DNA of 64,000 nt from contig JAGMUV010000043.1 in NCBI GenBank assembly GCA_020744425.1, positions 186,001-250,000 on the forward strand. The letters are read 5' to 3'. This DNA is from Dactylonectria macrodidyma. Its lineage: Eukaryota; Ascomycota; Sordariomycetes; Hypocreales; Nectriaceae. Positions 10,760-20,541 of this stretch are shown here, in pieces. Position 1 is the stretch's first letter. Each line of letters starts with the position of its first letter. The notes under the pieces are model-generated. The model did not search any database, was not told the DNA's origin, and saw only the letters and a program-made list of their open reading frames with translations. A program made the translations under genes and the position numbers.

Positions 10760-12508
10760 ATGAAGCTGATTACTGGCTGCCGAATCCGGGTCTTGCTGGC
10801 CTCTGCTTTGGTTCTCGCAGCCACACCATGCCCCCTTCCCGATCACGTTTCCCCCCAGGTTCATCTATCCAATGGGACGTATCGAGGCACCTACAACCAA
10901 TACTATCATCAAGACCACTTTCTTGGCATGCCTTATGCCCAACCTCCTGTCGATGGCCTCCGACTTCGTGTCCCACAGCCTCTAAACGTCACTTGGACAG
11001 TCGTGCGAAATGCAACAGACTATTCGTCGTCGTGTATCGGTTACGGCAGCGACACTTGGGTCTTGGGAAATCATGTGTCTGAAGATTGCCTAACCGTCAA
11101 CGTCGTTCGTCCAGCGGGACTACCCGAGGAAGCAAAACTTCCTGTTGCTGTCTGGATTCATGGCGGCGGTTGGGTGAATGGAGGAAGCTCGGATCCTCGA
11201 TACAATCTTTCATATATCGTCGAGCAGTCCGTCAAAAAAGGGATGCCAATCATAGCCGCAAGCATGAATTATCGCCTACATGCCTGGGGATTCCTGCATA
11301 GCGCCGAGCTTGCCGCTGAAGGATCTACCAACCTTGGCTACCGAGATCAACGGCTCGCTTTGTACTGGATCAAGGAAAATATTGCCGCCTTTGGCGGAGA
11401 TCCGCAGCGGGTGGCTCTATGGGGTGAAAGTGCTGGGGCGTTCGCTGTCGGATCTCAACTTATCGCATACGGAGGCCGAGACGACAAGCTTTTTCGTGCC
11501 GCGATCCTCCAAAGCGGATCACCCTTGGTCTTTGGCCTCAAACCGCAGACTGCCAAGAGTTGGCAACCATATTGGAATGAACTCTTGCGCACGACCAACT
11601 GCTCTGTTGCAGAGCCCGTTGCCTGCCTCAGACGAATTCCCACCAACAAGCTTAGTGCCGTTTTCAACAGTTCATTTGCCTCGCCACCAGGCTGGGGCCA
11701 GGTAGTCGACGGCGACTTCATTACTGCGAGCGGAAGCGCATCGCTGAAGAAGGGCAAGTTTGTCAAGGTGCCTCTTCTTACCGGGACCAATTTCGACGAA
11801 GGCACAGAGTTCGCTCCCAAAGGCATCAACACAACGTCCGAATTTGCTAAATACGTCAGATCTGCCGGCGTTCCCAAAGCCGCGGTCCGCAAAATTGAGA
11901 ACTTGTATCCCGATGATCCCGCTGTCGGCATACCAGCCACGCTGAAGGGCAAACCGAAAGGACCACTTGCACAGCTCGGTAAGCAGTACAAGCGTGCTGC
12001 TGCCTTCAGCGGAGACGCATTCCAGCACGCTTCTCGAAGATTAACAACGGAGGCGTGGGCGAAATATCATGTTCCTGTGTGGAGCTACCACTGGAACGTT
12101 CTCGTTAGAAATGTTTCGCCGGCGAGAGGTGCAGGACACTTTCAGGAAGTTGTTTTCGTTTTCAACAATGTCCAGGGCAAAGGCTATGAGACGGCGGTTT
12201 CGAAGAACCCACTGGCTGGAAAACCGGACAAATTAATCAAGTTGGCGGATGTTATGTCTACAGCCTGGGTTAGCTTTATCGCGAACGGGGATCCAAATAG
12301 CTGCGGTAAGAGAGATATTTGCGTTTCTGTTTATTAGCACTTGGCTGACTGTTTTTACATAGCTCAATCCCTAAAATGGCCGCAATATCGAGAAAAGGAC
12401 CAGAGGAATTTAGTGTTTAATGTTGATATAACAGGGCTAGCTTATACTGAGCTTGATATATTTCGATATAAAGAGATTTCTTATATTATAAATAACCTAT
12501 TTTCTTAG
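10760..12508 (+). CDS. Secreted type-B carboxylesterase/lipase, 563 aa
   Basis: Exon 1 is 10760-12305 and exon 2 12363-12508 (intron 12306-12362, GTAAGAG...ACATAG); the sum of 1692 nt is open. ATG 10760 is chosen because MKLITGCRIRVLLASALVLA is a signal peptide; an in-frame ATG at 10685 would bury it. Motifs: FLGMPYAQPP, SEDCLTVNVVRP, oxyanion WIHGGGW, NYRLHAWGFL, nucleophile GESAGAFAVG, acid TNFDEGTEF, and GAGHFQEVVFVF with the catalytic His. All three triad residues are present, so the enzyme looks functional. The final exon (SLKWPQYREKD...) matches the family's C-terminus. The partner at 7732-9734 is a distant paralogue, not a recent duplicate. Confidence 0.92.
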
Positions 12509-12716
12509 CAGGGTATATTGAGCTTAAGTTAACTACATTTCTTTTTTTATTTTAACCTATTTCTTACTTTAGTTAGTTACAGGTGGGCGCCTCTGATCCG
12601 GCCCCCCGCGATCGCTCCGCTCCCTATGAGGGGTCACTGACTCGCAGAAAGTTGTTGGATACGCGGTGTGTTTTTAGTAAAGATTAGGGATAGCCAGATA
12701 AATGTAGATCAATTCT

Positions 12717-12751
<35 letters not shown>

Positions 12752-13016
12752 TTCCATTACGCCCGTGGTTAGAGAGGGGCAGCTACGTAAGATTCGCTAA
12801 GCCTATTCTAGAAGCGTCCAATACTCGGTTCCGAGCCCTAGTAATCTTTCTCGATCCAATGCCTGAATTTCTCTTATACCCTTTAATCCGTCTCTTACTA
12901 TTTGACCTGTCCTTTTCCAATTCTGGAGCCTGTCTGATGACATACAGACCACTCTCCTCCGCCGCCATTGACGAAGAGTACACTTGCCTAAAGACGTTCG
13001 GTGTAGCTAACCTACC
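12509..13016. other. AT-rich 3' flank with (GAT)11 microsatellite
   Basis: AT-rich sequence follows the esterase, then a GC-rich patch (12583-12640) and an uninterrupted (GAT)11 at 12718-12750. Nothing coding was recognised. It ends at the 5' LTR of the Copia element. Confidence 0.5.
12718..12750 (+). repeat. (GAT)11 microsatellite
   Basis: Eleven perfect GAT units. Confidence 0.95.
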
Positions 13017-13212
13017 TGTCAGATATGTCAGAGGCGAAAGTTGCCAGAGGCGAAAATTGCCACCTATTGCCACCTATTGCCACGAGGCTTAGCAATCAGC
13101 TTCTAGCTGATTCTATACAGAAGAAAAAGGGTATATAAAGCTTGCCCTGAAACCTCAAGACATAGGGGCAGAAGACACACAATACACAATTTTTCCACCC
13201 TAATATTTGACA
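13017..13212 (+). repeat. 5' LTR of Copia element
   Basis: 196 bp, TG...CA. It contains a TATATAAAG box, the palindrome AATCAGCTTCTAGCTGATT and a duplicated AGTTGCC/AATTGCC block absent from the 3' LTR. Confidence 0.93.
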
Positions 13213-13272
13213 ATTAAGAGTCTCACCGCCTCAACCCATTTTAATATCTTTGAGAATCCCTCTATCTTATCT

Positions 13273-14487
13273 ATGCTGCTGCATAGAAAATCCCAGAAAG
13301 AAGGTCTTACGGCCACTCTTATAAAACCTGGGGACTTCCCGGACTGGGAGCACGAATTCCTTCTTCAGGTTGACCTTCTAGGTCTGCAACAGCACCTCAA
13401 AAGGAAGATTTTCCTTTTAGAGGAACCGGCCTTCCCAGATATCAGAAGACGCAAATACACCAAGACAACAGCAGCACAACGGACCATTCGATCAGAAACA
13501 CCTGAGACTGAAGGGACCAATTCCGATGACATACAGGAGACAACCAATGGAACATGGTCTCTATCTGACCTAACTGAACAAGGTCAGAAGAGCTTCCAAC
13601 AGGACCTCTCTTTCTATCAGCTTCAAGAAAAGTCATCAGAAAGACAGAGGAAGTCTCTAAGAACCCTCCAAGACTGGATTATCCCAACTGTCTCTCCTAG
13701 ATACATCCGGACCTGTTGTCAGCCGCGCAAGTCGATCTACGAATGGCACTACAATCTCCGTGCCCGGTGCGGGAGGTCAGAAGCAGACGAAACACGAGAT
13801 GCCCGAAACACTTACTTGACCCTCATAAAAACACTGCCAAAGACTATAACTCAAGCGGTCAAATGGTTAGAAGATTGGGAAGAAGCCCTGGCCAAAGGAC
13901 AGCAACAAAAGGTCCCAGAGACCCTCTTTTGCAGCTCCTGGGCATATGACTTCTTCAACATCTCTTCACAACTTCTCCCTGCCTGGACGGCAGCCTATGA
14001 AATTAGCCAACAAAACCTGATCCAAGATGAATCTCTTATCTATCGAGATCTAGCGAACGCCTTCCGGAATAAGCTCAAAAATGCAGAGGCCTTACGGGGC
14101 CCAGGTCGCACGGGAAATTTCTCCCAAGGTGCATTCTCTGCGAGCTTTGCTGGGGAGGACCCCCAGGATGATGAACCAGAGGACGCTCGCATCATTGAAG
14201 GTCAGTACCGTTCTCTGAAGAAGGAAGGGCAAAGGACGAAGCGCCAGAGGCCTCCTGAAGAACAGGATAAATGCCCGGCATGCGGCCTACCCCATGTCCT
14301 TAAGAAATGCTTCTATGTTTTTCCAAACATAGCTTGGAGAGGGTTTAGGCCTCGAGAAAAATTTCAGATAAAGGTAAAAGAAGCCCTCGAAGAAGACTTA
14401 GACCTGCAGGCACAAGTGAAAGCTCTCACTCAGAAGAAGTCCAAGATCTCGCCAAAACAAGCCATCGAAGACACCTCTGACCAATGA
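13273..14487 (+). CDS. Copia gag-like protein
   Basis: The start is ATG 13273 (MLLHRKSQKEG), the first Met after the LTR, and the frame runs to TGA 14485-14487, 404 aa. The N-terminal part is the helical capsid-type region of Copia gag (FPDWEHEFLLQVDLLGLQQH; later SIYEWHYNLRARCG). Near the C-terminus is a CCHC-like knuckle, CPACGLPHVLKKCF, the expected RNA-binding site. The downstream pol frame is the same frame, so gag and pol are separated only by this UGA. Confidence 0.85.
   Translation: MLLHRKSQKEGLTATLIKPGDFPDWEHEFLLQVDLLGLQQHLKRKIFLLEEPAFPDIRRRKYTKTTAAQRTIRSETPETEGTNSDDIQETTNGTWSLSDLTEQGQKSFQQDLSFYQLQEKSSERQRKSLRTLQDWIIPTVSPRYIRTCCQPRKSIYEWHYNLRARCGRSEADETRDARNTYLTLIKTLPKTITQAVKWLEDWEEALAKGQQQKVPETLFCSSWAYDFFNISSQLLPAWTAAYEISQQNLIQDESLIYRDLANAFRNKLKNAEALRGPGRTGNFSQGAFSASFAGEDPQDDEPEDARIIEGQYRSLKKEGQRTKRQRPPEEQDKCPACGLPHVLKKCFYVFPNIAWRGFRPREKFQIKVKEALEEDLDLQAQVKALTQKKSKISPKQAIEDTSDQ
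14485..14487 (+). other. In-frame UGA between gag and pol
   Basis: Context ...GAC CAA TGA CTC TAT. Both sides stay open in the same frame, so one codon separates two long ORFs. CGA to TGA is a single C-to-T change. Followed by C, UGA is also the leakiest stop class, so programmed readthrough is a possible alternative. Confidence 0.85.
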
Positions 14488-17400
14488 CTCTATGGGCGGC
14501 TTATTGCTAAAGTCAACGCCGCATTTGCCGTTCAAAGCGATAACTATCCCTTACGAAACTCTCAAATCCTAGATCCAGGAACAACTATCTCAATTACAAA
14601 TAACTACAATCAACTAGCTGACTTCCAACCAGCCCCTCGAGGCGACTACATCTGGTCAGGTGACCGAAAGTTACCAATTTTAGGGTATGGAACAATGACA
14701 GTAAGGCTAACAAGAACTCGAGCCCTACTGCTTGAAGAAGTAGCCTACTGTCCCCGACTTCTTACAACTCTTGTCTCCTTACGTCAGCTACGGAAGAAAG
14801 GATTCTATTGGGATAACAGCCGAGATCCAACGACCCTCCGCCATTCCGATCAGACGATCGCCTGCACGATCAAGGACCTATACGGTCAATACGTCATTGA
14901 ATACCAACCGGCAGAGATAACCCCAGCGGCTTGGGCAGCCCACAAGTTCACCTCATACACAAAGAGGGCTCCCTTGGCAGGAGAAGCCATACGCTGGCAT
15001 AACCGCCTAGGGCATCCAGGACCGCAAGCTCTTGAACACCTTGTCTCAGCATCTCAGGGGGTGCGAATTCGAGGACCAACAACCGTCGAATGTGATGCCT
15101 GTGGCCTATCAAAGATCAAGAGACAAGTCAGACGGGCTCCAAGGCAGTCTAGCCAGACAGCCGGTGAACGCATCGCTATCGATTTCCATGACTATGAAGA
15201 AGGCATAGGTGGCTATACCTCACAGATGCTACTCACCTGCCGATCAACCGGTTACATTTGGGATTACTACCTTACAACTCGGACAACGGAGGCTATTATC
15301 GCAGTCTTCAAATCCTTCTTCGAACACCTAGAAGTTCAACATAACATCAAGGTCAAAGTCATCGAATGTGATAATGAGATCACAGAGGTCAAACCACAAG
15401 TCAGAAACTTCCTACGAAATAGAGCTATCGTTATCGAGCCCTCGGCACCGTATAGCCAAGCCCAAAACGGCGGCGCCGAACGCTCAGGGGGTGTGATCAA
15501 GGATAAGGAAAGAGCCATGCGAACAGGCTCTAAGCTCCCTCACCAGCTATGGCCAGAAATCGGCAAAACAGCAGTTTATCTATATAACCGAACGCCAAAT
15601 TACAAATCAGGCTGGAAAACACCATACGATCAACTGCATACTGCAATAGCCAGAGCCAGAGGAATTCCACAACCGGTAAAACAGCCTGACCAAACACATC
15701 TAAGGGCATTTGGTTGCAAAGCCTATGCCATGACCCCTGAGGCACAACAAAAGCTCAACCGCAAGATGCGGCTCAAACCGAAAGGATGGATCGGCTTCCT
15801 AGTCGGATATAGATCCTCAAATATCTACAGGATCTGGGTCCCTACGATCAATCGAATAGTGAGCACCCGAGACGTCATTTTTAATGAAGACAAGGGCTGC
15901 AACGGAGACTGGGAAAACTTCAAGGACGACCTTTTAGAGGCAGACCTAGAAGAAATCGCACGAATTGCATCCCTTCAACAAGACGAACCGATTGATCAGC
16001 CAGAGACTGAAGACTGCATTGAGGTGGATTTTCCTGAAGAGGAAGACTCAAATGAACTCACAGGAGATCGTCTTATAGTAGCGATTGATGAAATCTCGCA
16101 GGCAAAAAGGGCAGAATATGAAGACTTCCTCACGCCTCCAGATACACCGCCATCTGCCCTACTCGCACAATTACCTCAAAATGTGTTAGAACAAGGGAAT
16201 AAAACGATCACGTGGCAGGCAGCTTTTCTAGCTGGAACCAAATCTCCTCTGCAAACCTCAACAGAACGGAAGATCCGTAAAGGAGTAAAGGTGCATAGAA
16301 ATGCACTACCTCCGGCACCAATGAAGCATCAAGATCTCATAGGACATCCATTAGGAAACCTCTTCCAGAAGGCTGAAGAAATCCATCTTCAAAGTCATAA
16401 GGAAATGAGGTCATGGACTGAGATCCGAGCCAAGGACCCTCGAGCATCTGATCGACAGGTCCTAGGCTGTATGTGGGTGTACGTCTATAAAACAGACAAA
16501 CACGGTTACTTTCAGAAATGCAAGGCCCGGCTAGTGGTTCGAGGAGACCAACAAGCAAAAGGGAAGCTGCAAGACACATACGCAGCTACCTTAGCCGGAA
16601 GGTCCTTTCGGACCTTGATAGCTATTGCAGCAAAGTTTGATCTAGAAATGGTCCAATACGATGTGGTTAACGCATTCGTACATGCCCCAATTGATCAAGA
16701 CATCTTCATGCAGATGCCTCCTGGCTATAAGAAGGCAGGAACTATCCTAAAGCTCAACAAAGCTCTATACGGACTGAGAGTCTCCCCCCTACTGTGGCAG
16801 AAGGAGCTTTCTAGGACCCTCTTAGAGCTGGGCTACAAACCAGTTCCACACGAGCCTTGCTGCTTCAGAAAAGAAGGAATCCTCTTCTTCGTATATGTCG
16901 ATGATGTCATTCTGGCTTATAGGAAAATACAAGAAAACAAAGCTAAGGACCTGATCAGACAACTCCAATTGAGATACAAACTAACAGGCGGCAACCCCGT
17001 ACAATGGTTCCTTGGAATGGAAGTCATACGGGACCGACCTACGAGGAAGATCTGGCTATCCCAAGCAGCCTATATTGAGAAAATTGCAAACCTAGCTAAT
17101 AAAGGAACAGCTACAGTACCAATGACTCAGTTAGAGCTACGGCCTGCAACAGGGCTAGCAACCCCAACAGAAATTCAACGATACCAACGCAAGATCGGAT
17201 CAATCCTCTATATCGCAGTCAACACCCGACCCGACATAGCCTTTGCCATCTCCAGATTGGCCAGATTCCTCACCAATCCAAGTCAAATACACCAAGAAGC
17301 GGCTGACCGCGTCATCCACTACCTCACACACACAAAGAACCTAGCCCTATCCTTCGGAGGGCCCGGCGGTCTCAGCATTGCTAGCGATGCCTCTTTTGCC

Positions 17401-17889
17401 GACAACACAACTGATCGGAAGAGCTCGCAGGCATATACCATCAAGCTGTTCAACGGACTGATCGGATGGAGAGCCAACAAACAAGACACAGTCACAACAT
17501 CAACAACAGAAGCAGAGCTCCTAGCCCTAGCACAGGCAGCTAAGGAATCTCTCTTTGTGAGCCGACTGCTCAAGGAGCTGACAGTTCAACTGGATGACTT
17601 GACTATCCAGATTGACTGCGATAACACTCAGACTATCAACCTCGTGACGGCTGAGATAGCTACTTTGAGGACCAAGTTGCGGCATGTTGATATCCACAAT
17701 CACTGGCTCAGACAGGAGGTTCAAAGAGGGAAAATTCAAGTCAAATACGTCAAATCAACAGACATAGTCGCAGATGGCCTGACGAAAGCACTTCCAGCCG
17801 GAAAATGGAACCGCTTTTTACATCAACTTGGATTAGAAGACGTTAGGAAGAGGCTCCAGAAGGACGAAGAAGGGCTTCAGACTCAATGA
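14488..17889 (+). CDS. Copia pol: protease, integrase, RT, RNase H
   Basis: The frame is open from directly after the gag UGA to TGA 17887-17889; the first in-frame ATG is 14692. Order: protease-like LDPGTTISI (Pro where D-S/T-G is usual); integrase zinc region HNRLGHPG...CDACGLSK and core IDFHDY...CDNEITE...NGGAERSGG; RT with KARLVVRGDQQ, YDVVNAFVHA and catalytic FVYVDDVIL; RNase H with SDASFADN and TSTTEAELLAL. No stop or frameshift interrupts about 1130 codons. Expression needs UGA readthrough, reinitiation or an ancestral sense codon. The protease variant is a second possible defect. Confidence 0.9.
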   Translation, partial: LYGRLIAKVNAAFAVQSDNYPLRNSQILDPGTTISITNNYNQLADFQPAPRGDYIWSGDRKLPILGYGTMTVRLTRTRALLLEEVAYCPRLLTTLVSLRQLRKKGFYWDNSRDPTTLRHSDQTIACTIKDLYGQYVIEYQPAEITPAAWAAHKFTSYTKRAPLAGEAIRWHNRLGHPGPQALEHLVSASQGVRIRGPTTVECDACGLSKIKRQVRRAPRQSSQTAGERIAIDFHDYEEGIGGYTSQMLLTCRSTGYIWDYYLTTRTTEAIIAVFKSFFEHLEVQHNIKVKVIECDNEITEVKPQVRNFLRNRAIVIEPSAPYSQAQNGGAERSGGVIKDKERAMRTGSKLPHQLWPEIGKTAVYLYNRTPNYKSGWKTPYDQLHTAIARARGIPQPVKQPDQTHLRAFGCKAYAMTPEAQQKLNRKMRLKPKGWIGFLVGYRSSNIYRIWVPTINRIVSTRDVIFNEDKGCNGDWENFKDDLLEADLEEIARIASLQQDEPIDQPETEDCIEVDFPEEEDSNELTGDRLIVAIDEISQAKRAEYEDFLTPPDTPPSALLAQLPQNVLEQGNKTITWQAAFLAGTKSPLQTSTERKIRKGVKVHRNALPPAPMKHQDLIGHPLGNLFQKAEEIHLQSHKEMRSWTEIRAKDPRASDRQVLGCMWVYVYKTDKHGYFQKCKARLVVRGDQQAKGKLQDTYAATLAGRSFRTLIAIAAKFDLEMVQYDVVNAFVHAPIDQDIFMQMPPGYKKAGTILKLNKALYGLRVSPLLWQKELSRTLLELGYKPVPHEPCCFRKEGILFFVYVDDVILAYRKIQENKAKDLIRQLQLRYKLTGGNPVQWFLGMEVIRDRPTRKIWLSQAAYIEKIANLANKGTATVPMTQLELRPATGLATPTEIQRYQRKIGSILYIAVNTRPDIAFAISRLARFLTNPSQIHQEAADRVIHYLTHTKNLALSFGGPGGLSIASDASFADNTTDRKSSQAYTIKLFNGLIGWRANKQDTVTTSTTEAELLALAQAAKESLFVSRLLKELTVQLDDLTIQIDCDNTQTINLVTAEIATLRTKLRHVDIHNHWLRQEVQRGKIQVKYVKSTDIVADGLTKALPAGKWNRFLHQLGLEDVRKRLQKDEEGLQTQ

Positions 17890-17913
17890 GAAGTCATTGA
17901 ATCTGAGGGGGTG

Positions 17914-18089
17914 TGTCAGATATGTCAGAGGCGAAAGTTGCCACTTATTGCCACCTATTGCCACGAGGCTTAGCAATCAGCTTCTAGCTGATTCTATACA
18001 GAAGAGAAAGAGTATATAAAGCTTGCCCTGAAACCTCAAGGCATAGGCGGCAAGCACAGAATACACAATTTTCACCCTAATATTTGACA
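17914..18089 (+). repeat. 3' LTR of Copia element
   Basis: 176 bp, TGTCAGATATG...ATTTGACA, aligned to the 5' LTR apart from the 20-bp duplication and scattered substitutions. Confidence 0.93.
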
Positions 18090-18400
18090 GATATACACAT
18101 ATAATATACACGATTAACATCAGAGTGCCACGCTAGCTTTCCGACAAGTATACAGTGCGAATATGTTTTTTTTCTAAATAGCTTAGTACGCAATTTTTTT
18201 AAAAATCCAAAAAAATTACATATAGTATTTCATTATATAATAAGCCTATTTTGAAATCTATAGCCATTTTTAACTTAGCGTAAATTTATTAGAATTTTTT
18301 TAAGTATTTTTAAAATAAGGTATAAATACTAAGAAATTTCTGTCGGAAAGCTAGCGTGGCACTCTGATGATGTCAATCGTGTGTATTATTTGTGTATATC
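18090..18400. mobile_element. Palindromic MITE with about 57-bp arms
   Basis: Inverted arms 18090-18146 and about 18341-18400 enclose about 195 bp of very AT-rich DNA. The inner 26 bp of each arm (18121-18146, 18341-18366) are identical, with core CCACGCTAGCTTTCCGACA. The outer parts match with small gaps. No coding content. The left arm abuts the Copia 3' LTR exactly and no target duplication was evident. Confidence 0.7.
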
Positions 18401-18530
18401 TTTTTTCATCCTCTCTTCTTCTTCTGAGGTATTAGAGCAAGCTTTATATACCTGTTCTATGCTATGTGGAATCAGCTAGAAGCTGATTCCTAAGCTTTGT
18501 GGCAAAATGCTAGGCAACTGATCACATGAC
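18401..18530 (-). repeat. Degenerate reverse-oriented Copia LTR
   Basis: Contains GCAAGCTTTATATACC, AATCAGCTAGAAGCTGATT and GCTTTGTGGCAA in the order of a reversed LTR of the family at 13017. The termini are eroded. Confidence 0.65.
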
Positions 18531-18710
18531 CACCCGGTCTGATGCCAGGTGCATGGTCCAATCTAACAATTTCAAACTGTAACACTCGCTTGTTTGTAAC
18601 ACTCGCTTATCACGTACGTTACATCGCACAACTGGTACATCGACGTAACTAGGTCGCAACAAAGTCAAATTAAATGGTAAAAATACAAGGAAAATCGCAT
18701 TTGGCGCTCT

Positions 18711-20541
18711 TTAGTCGCTTTCTTCGTCTGCACTTGAATCTCGCTCCATATAGCGTTTTGTTGGTCGCCGATTGCGTCCCGACCGTCGAGCCAGTGCCGG
18801 CTCCTCTTCCGACTCAGAGCTACTCTCCCCCCCCACGATAATGACCTCTTGTACCGCATTTCTTGCCTTCCGAACACGTTGTTGAGGCTCTCGATTAGCT
18901 TGCGCAAGTATCTGCGCAAGGCTTGCAAAGCGCTCGTTCGGATCTTGGACGATTTTGCGACGTTTAGGCGGTTTTGCCTGGGCGAGTTGCACCCGCAAGC
19001 GTTCGATCTCACGGTCCCTTAGTATAACCTCCATCGCAACCTTATCCAACGCCGCAGCGGCTTTTCGAATAGACAGTCGTGAAGTGGGAGAGCCGCTCTT
19101 CTCAGCAAATAGCTTTACGACGTCGCCGCCGCGTTTTGGTGTTGAAATATCCGAGGTGACACGTAGTGGTATAGCTGGCCGTTTAGCCACCACGACCCAT
19201 CGAGAATTTAGAGGTTTGGCTACGTTTTTAGGGTATAAGCCTGTCGCCTTCCACCCGGATTGAACGTTTTCCTTTCGAAGACCAATTTCTCGAGCTTTCG
19301 CATAAAATTCGAGAAAGTTTGCCTTTCCAACCTTTGTCGTATCTGTCAAAGCCGTATGCTCGCCAACTAGCCTACGATAGGCCGTTTTTAAACTGGAAAA
19401 GCAGCCGAGATCCAAGGGCTGGAGGACATGGGAAGTATGAGCAGGGAAAAAGAGTAAGTGAACGTTGTTTAGGTAACACATAGTCATAAATTCGTCCGAG
19501 GTATGACTGCCGTGACCGTCGACGATAAGTAGGCGACTATCGGCTGGGTTCTCAGGTTGCGTTTGGGGTAAAAACACCTTCCCTAGCCACTCGACAGCAA
19601 TATCATTGCTTGTCCACCCGTTTTCCGAAAAGGTAACATGCCAGCCAGGATGCTTAGCTAGGAAATCCTTCTTGAACCATTGTTCTTGGATACTTTTGGC
19701 CTTGAAGATGACCAGGGGGTTCAAAGCGACCCCGAGCGCCGAGATGCACTCCACAATAGACGTCCAAGTCCGGGCATTTATCGTTTTGACTGGTACCGCG
19801 TTAGGATTCTCCTGCGAGGAGCCGATAACAAGCCCGTTAATGCCTTGGCCCTCCATAATGCCGCCCTCGTCGGCGTTGTACCTCCGCCGGGGAGGGATCC
19901 AGCTCACAGTCTCGTATAGGTTGAACAAGTGCCTGATATTATCCGGAGTGGCCGCATTTATACGTTTCCAGTCAGTTCGACGGCCTAACTTTGTCTTGAC
20001 GGCTAAATGGCGCTCCACGAAGTGACTGGACCACTTCCTCCCTAGGGGCTTGTGATCACCTTGTTGTTTAAGCACGCTGTGATACGAAAAGAGGCGATGG
20101 CCAAGGGCCAGAGGCCCTAGGGGGCACGAAGGGCCAGAAAGCTGCAATAGCAGGTGATGGATTGTATTGTTGTATGAAGAAGAATGATGATGAAGCAAAG
20201 TCAGAAGGGCCCTGCAGGCCCTTTTGAGGCATTGCTCACGTGACTGATGATCCTCACGTGATTTCACGTATCACGCTGCTAGCGATTGCTCGCACTTGTG
20301 CGTGTGTTGGCGCGTAACCGAGGGCCTCCTGCCGCAAAATCCATTGCTTAAGATGTTCTTCCTGATTGGCTGTGAGCCGCTGCTGGTCGTCGTGTGCCGT
20401 ACGTTGAGGTTGGGCACCATTAAGGCGGGCGCGAAGTGTCCCTCTTGGTACTCCATGGCGTGTGGCAGCGGTCCTGACGGCAACACCATTCCTGACGTCC
20501 ACGATGGCGTTTTGTAGGTCCTGCTCTGTATATTCAGGCAT
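18711..20541 (-). pseudogene. Fot1/pogo transposase interrupted by a 196-bp insertion
   Basis: The N-terminal frame from ATG 20541 (MPEYTEQDLQ) has HTH motifs (RHGVPRGTLRARLNG, WILRQEALGYAPTHAQ) and stops inside an insertion at 20079-20274. The frame resumes with LKQQGDHKPLGRKW and continues open to 18711. The DDE core reads YNADEGGIMEGQG (D1), LLIVDGHGSH (D2) and HVLQPLDLGCF (D3), followed by a coiled-coil/basic tail and acidic end. Removing 20079-20274 gives one continuous 544-aa frame, so the insertion is the only visible lesion. I could not find matching TIRs around it, so the element ends may be lost. Confidence 0.88.
20079..20274. mobile_element. 196-bp non-autonomous insertion in pogo transposase
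   Basis: Ends GTGATACG and CGTATCAC are inverted, flanked by GCT on both sides (20076-20078, 20275-20277). Equivalently, a 6-bp CACGCT is repeated at both junctions. Precise removal with one flank copy restores the transposase frame. No coding capacity. The length (not a multiple of three) and in-frame stops argue against an intron, and no splice pair keeps the frame. Confidence 0.8.

Larger units (their letters stand above)
13017..18089 (+). mobile_element. Ty1/Copia LTR retrotransposon, near-complete
   Basis: LTRs at 13017-13212 (196 bp) and 17914-18089 (176 bp) flank gag and pol in Copia order (protease, integrase, RT, RNase H). The purine-rich CTGAGGGGGTG before 17914 is the polypurine tract. 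The LTRs start TGTCAGATATG and end ATTTGACA. They differ by a 20-bp internal tandem duplication and several substitutions, so the insertion is not recent. The flanks do not match (CTACC before, GATAT after), so no target duplication survives. Confidence 0.93.

Noticed and set aside
12783..13092. Overlapping frames on both strands just before the Copia LTR
   Set aside because: No domain, and they cross the LTR boundary, so they are chance frames.
20079..20274. Reading the 196-bp insertion as an intron
   Set aside because: No GT-AG pair in it restores the transposase frame, and inverted ends with repeated flanks indicate an insertion.
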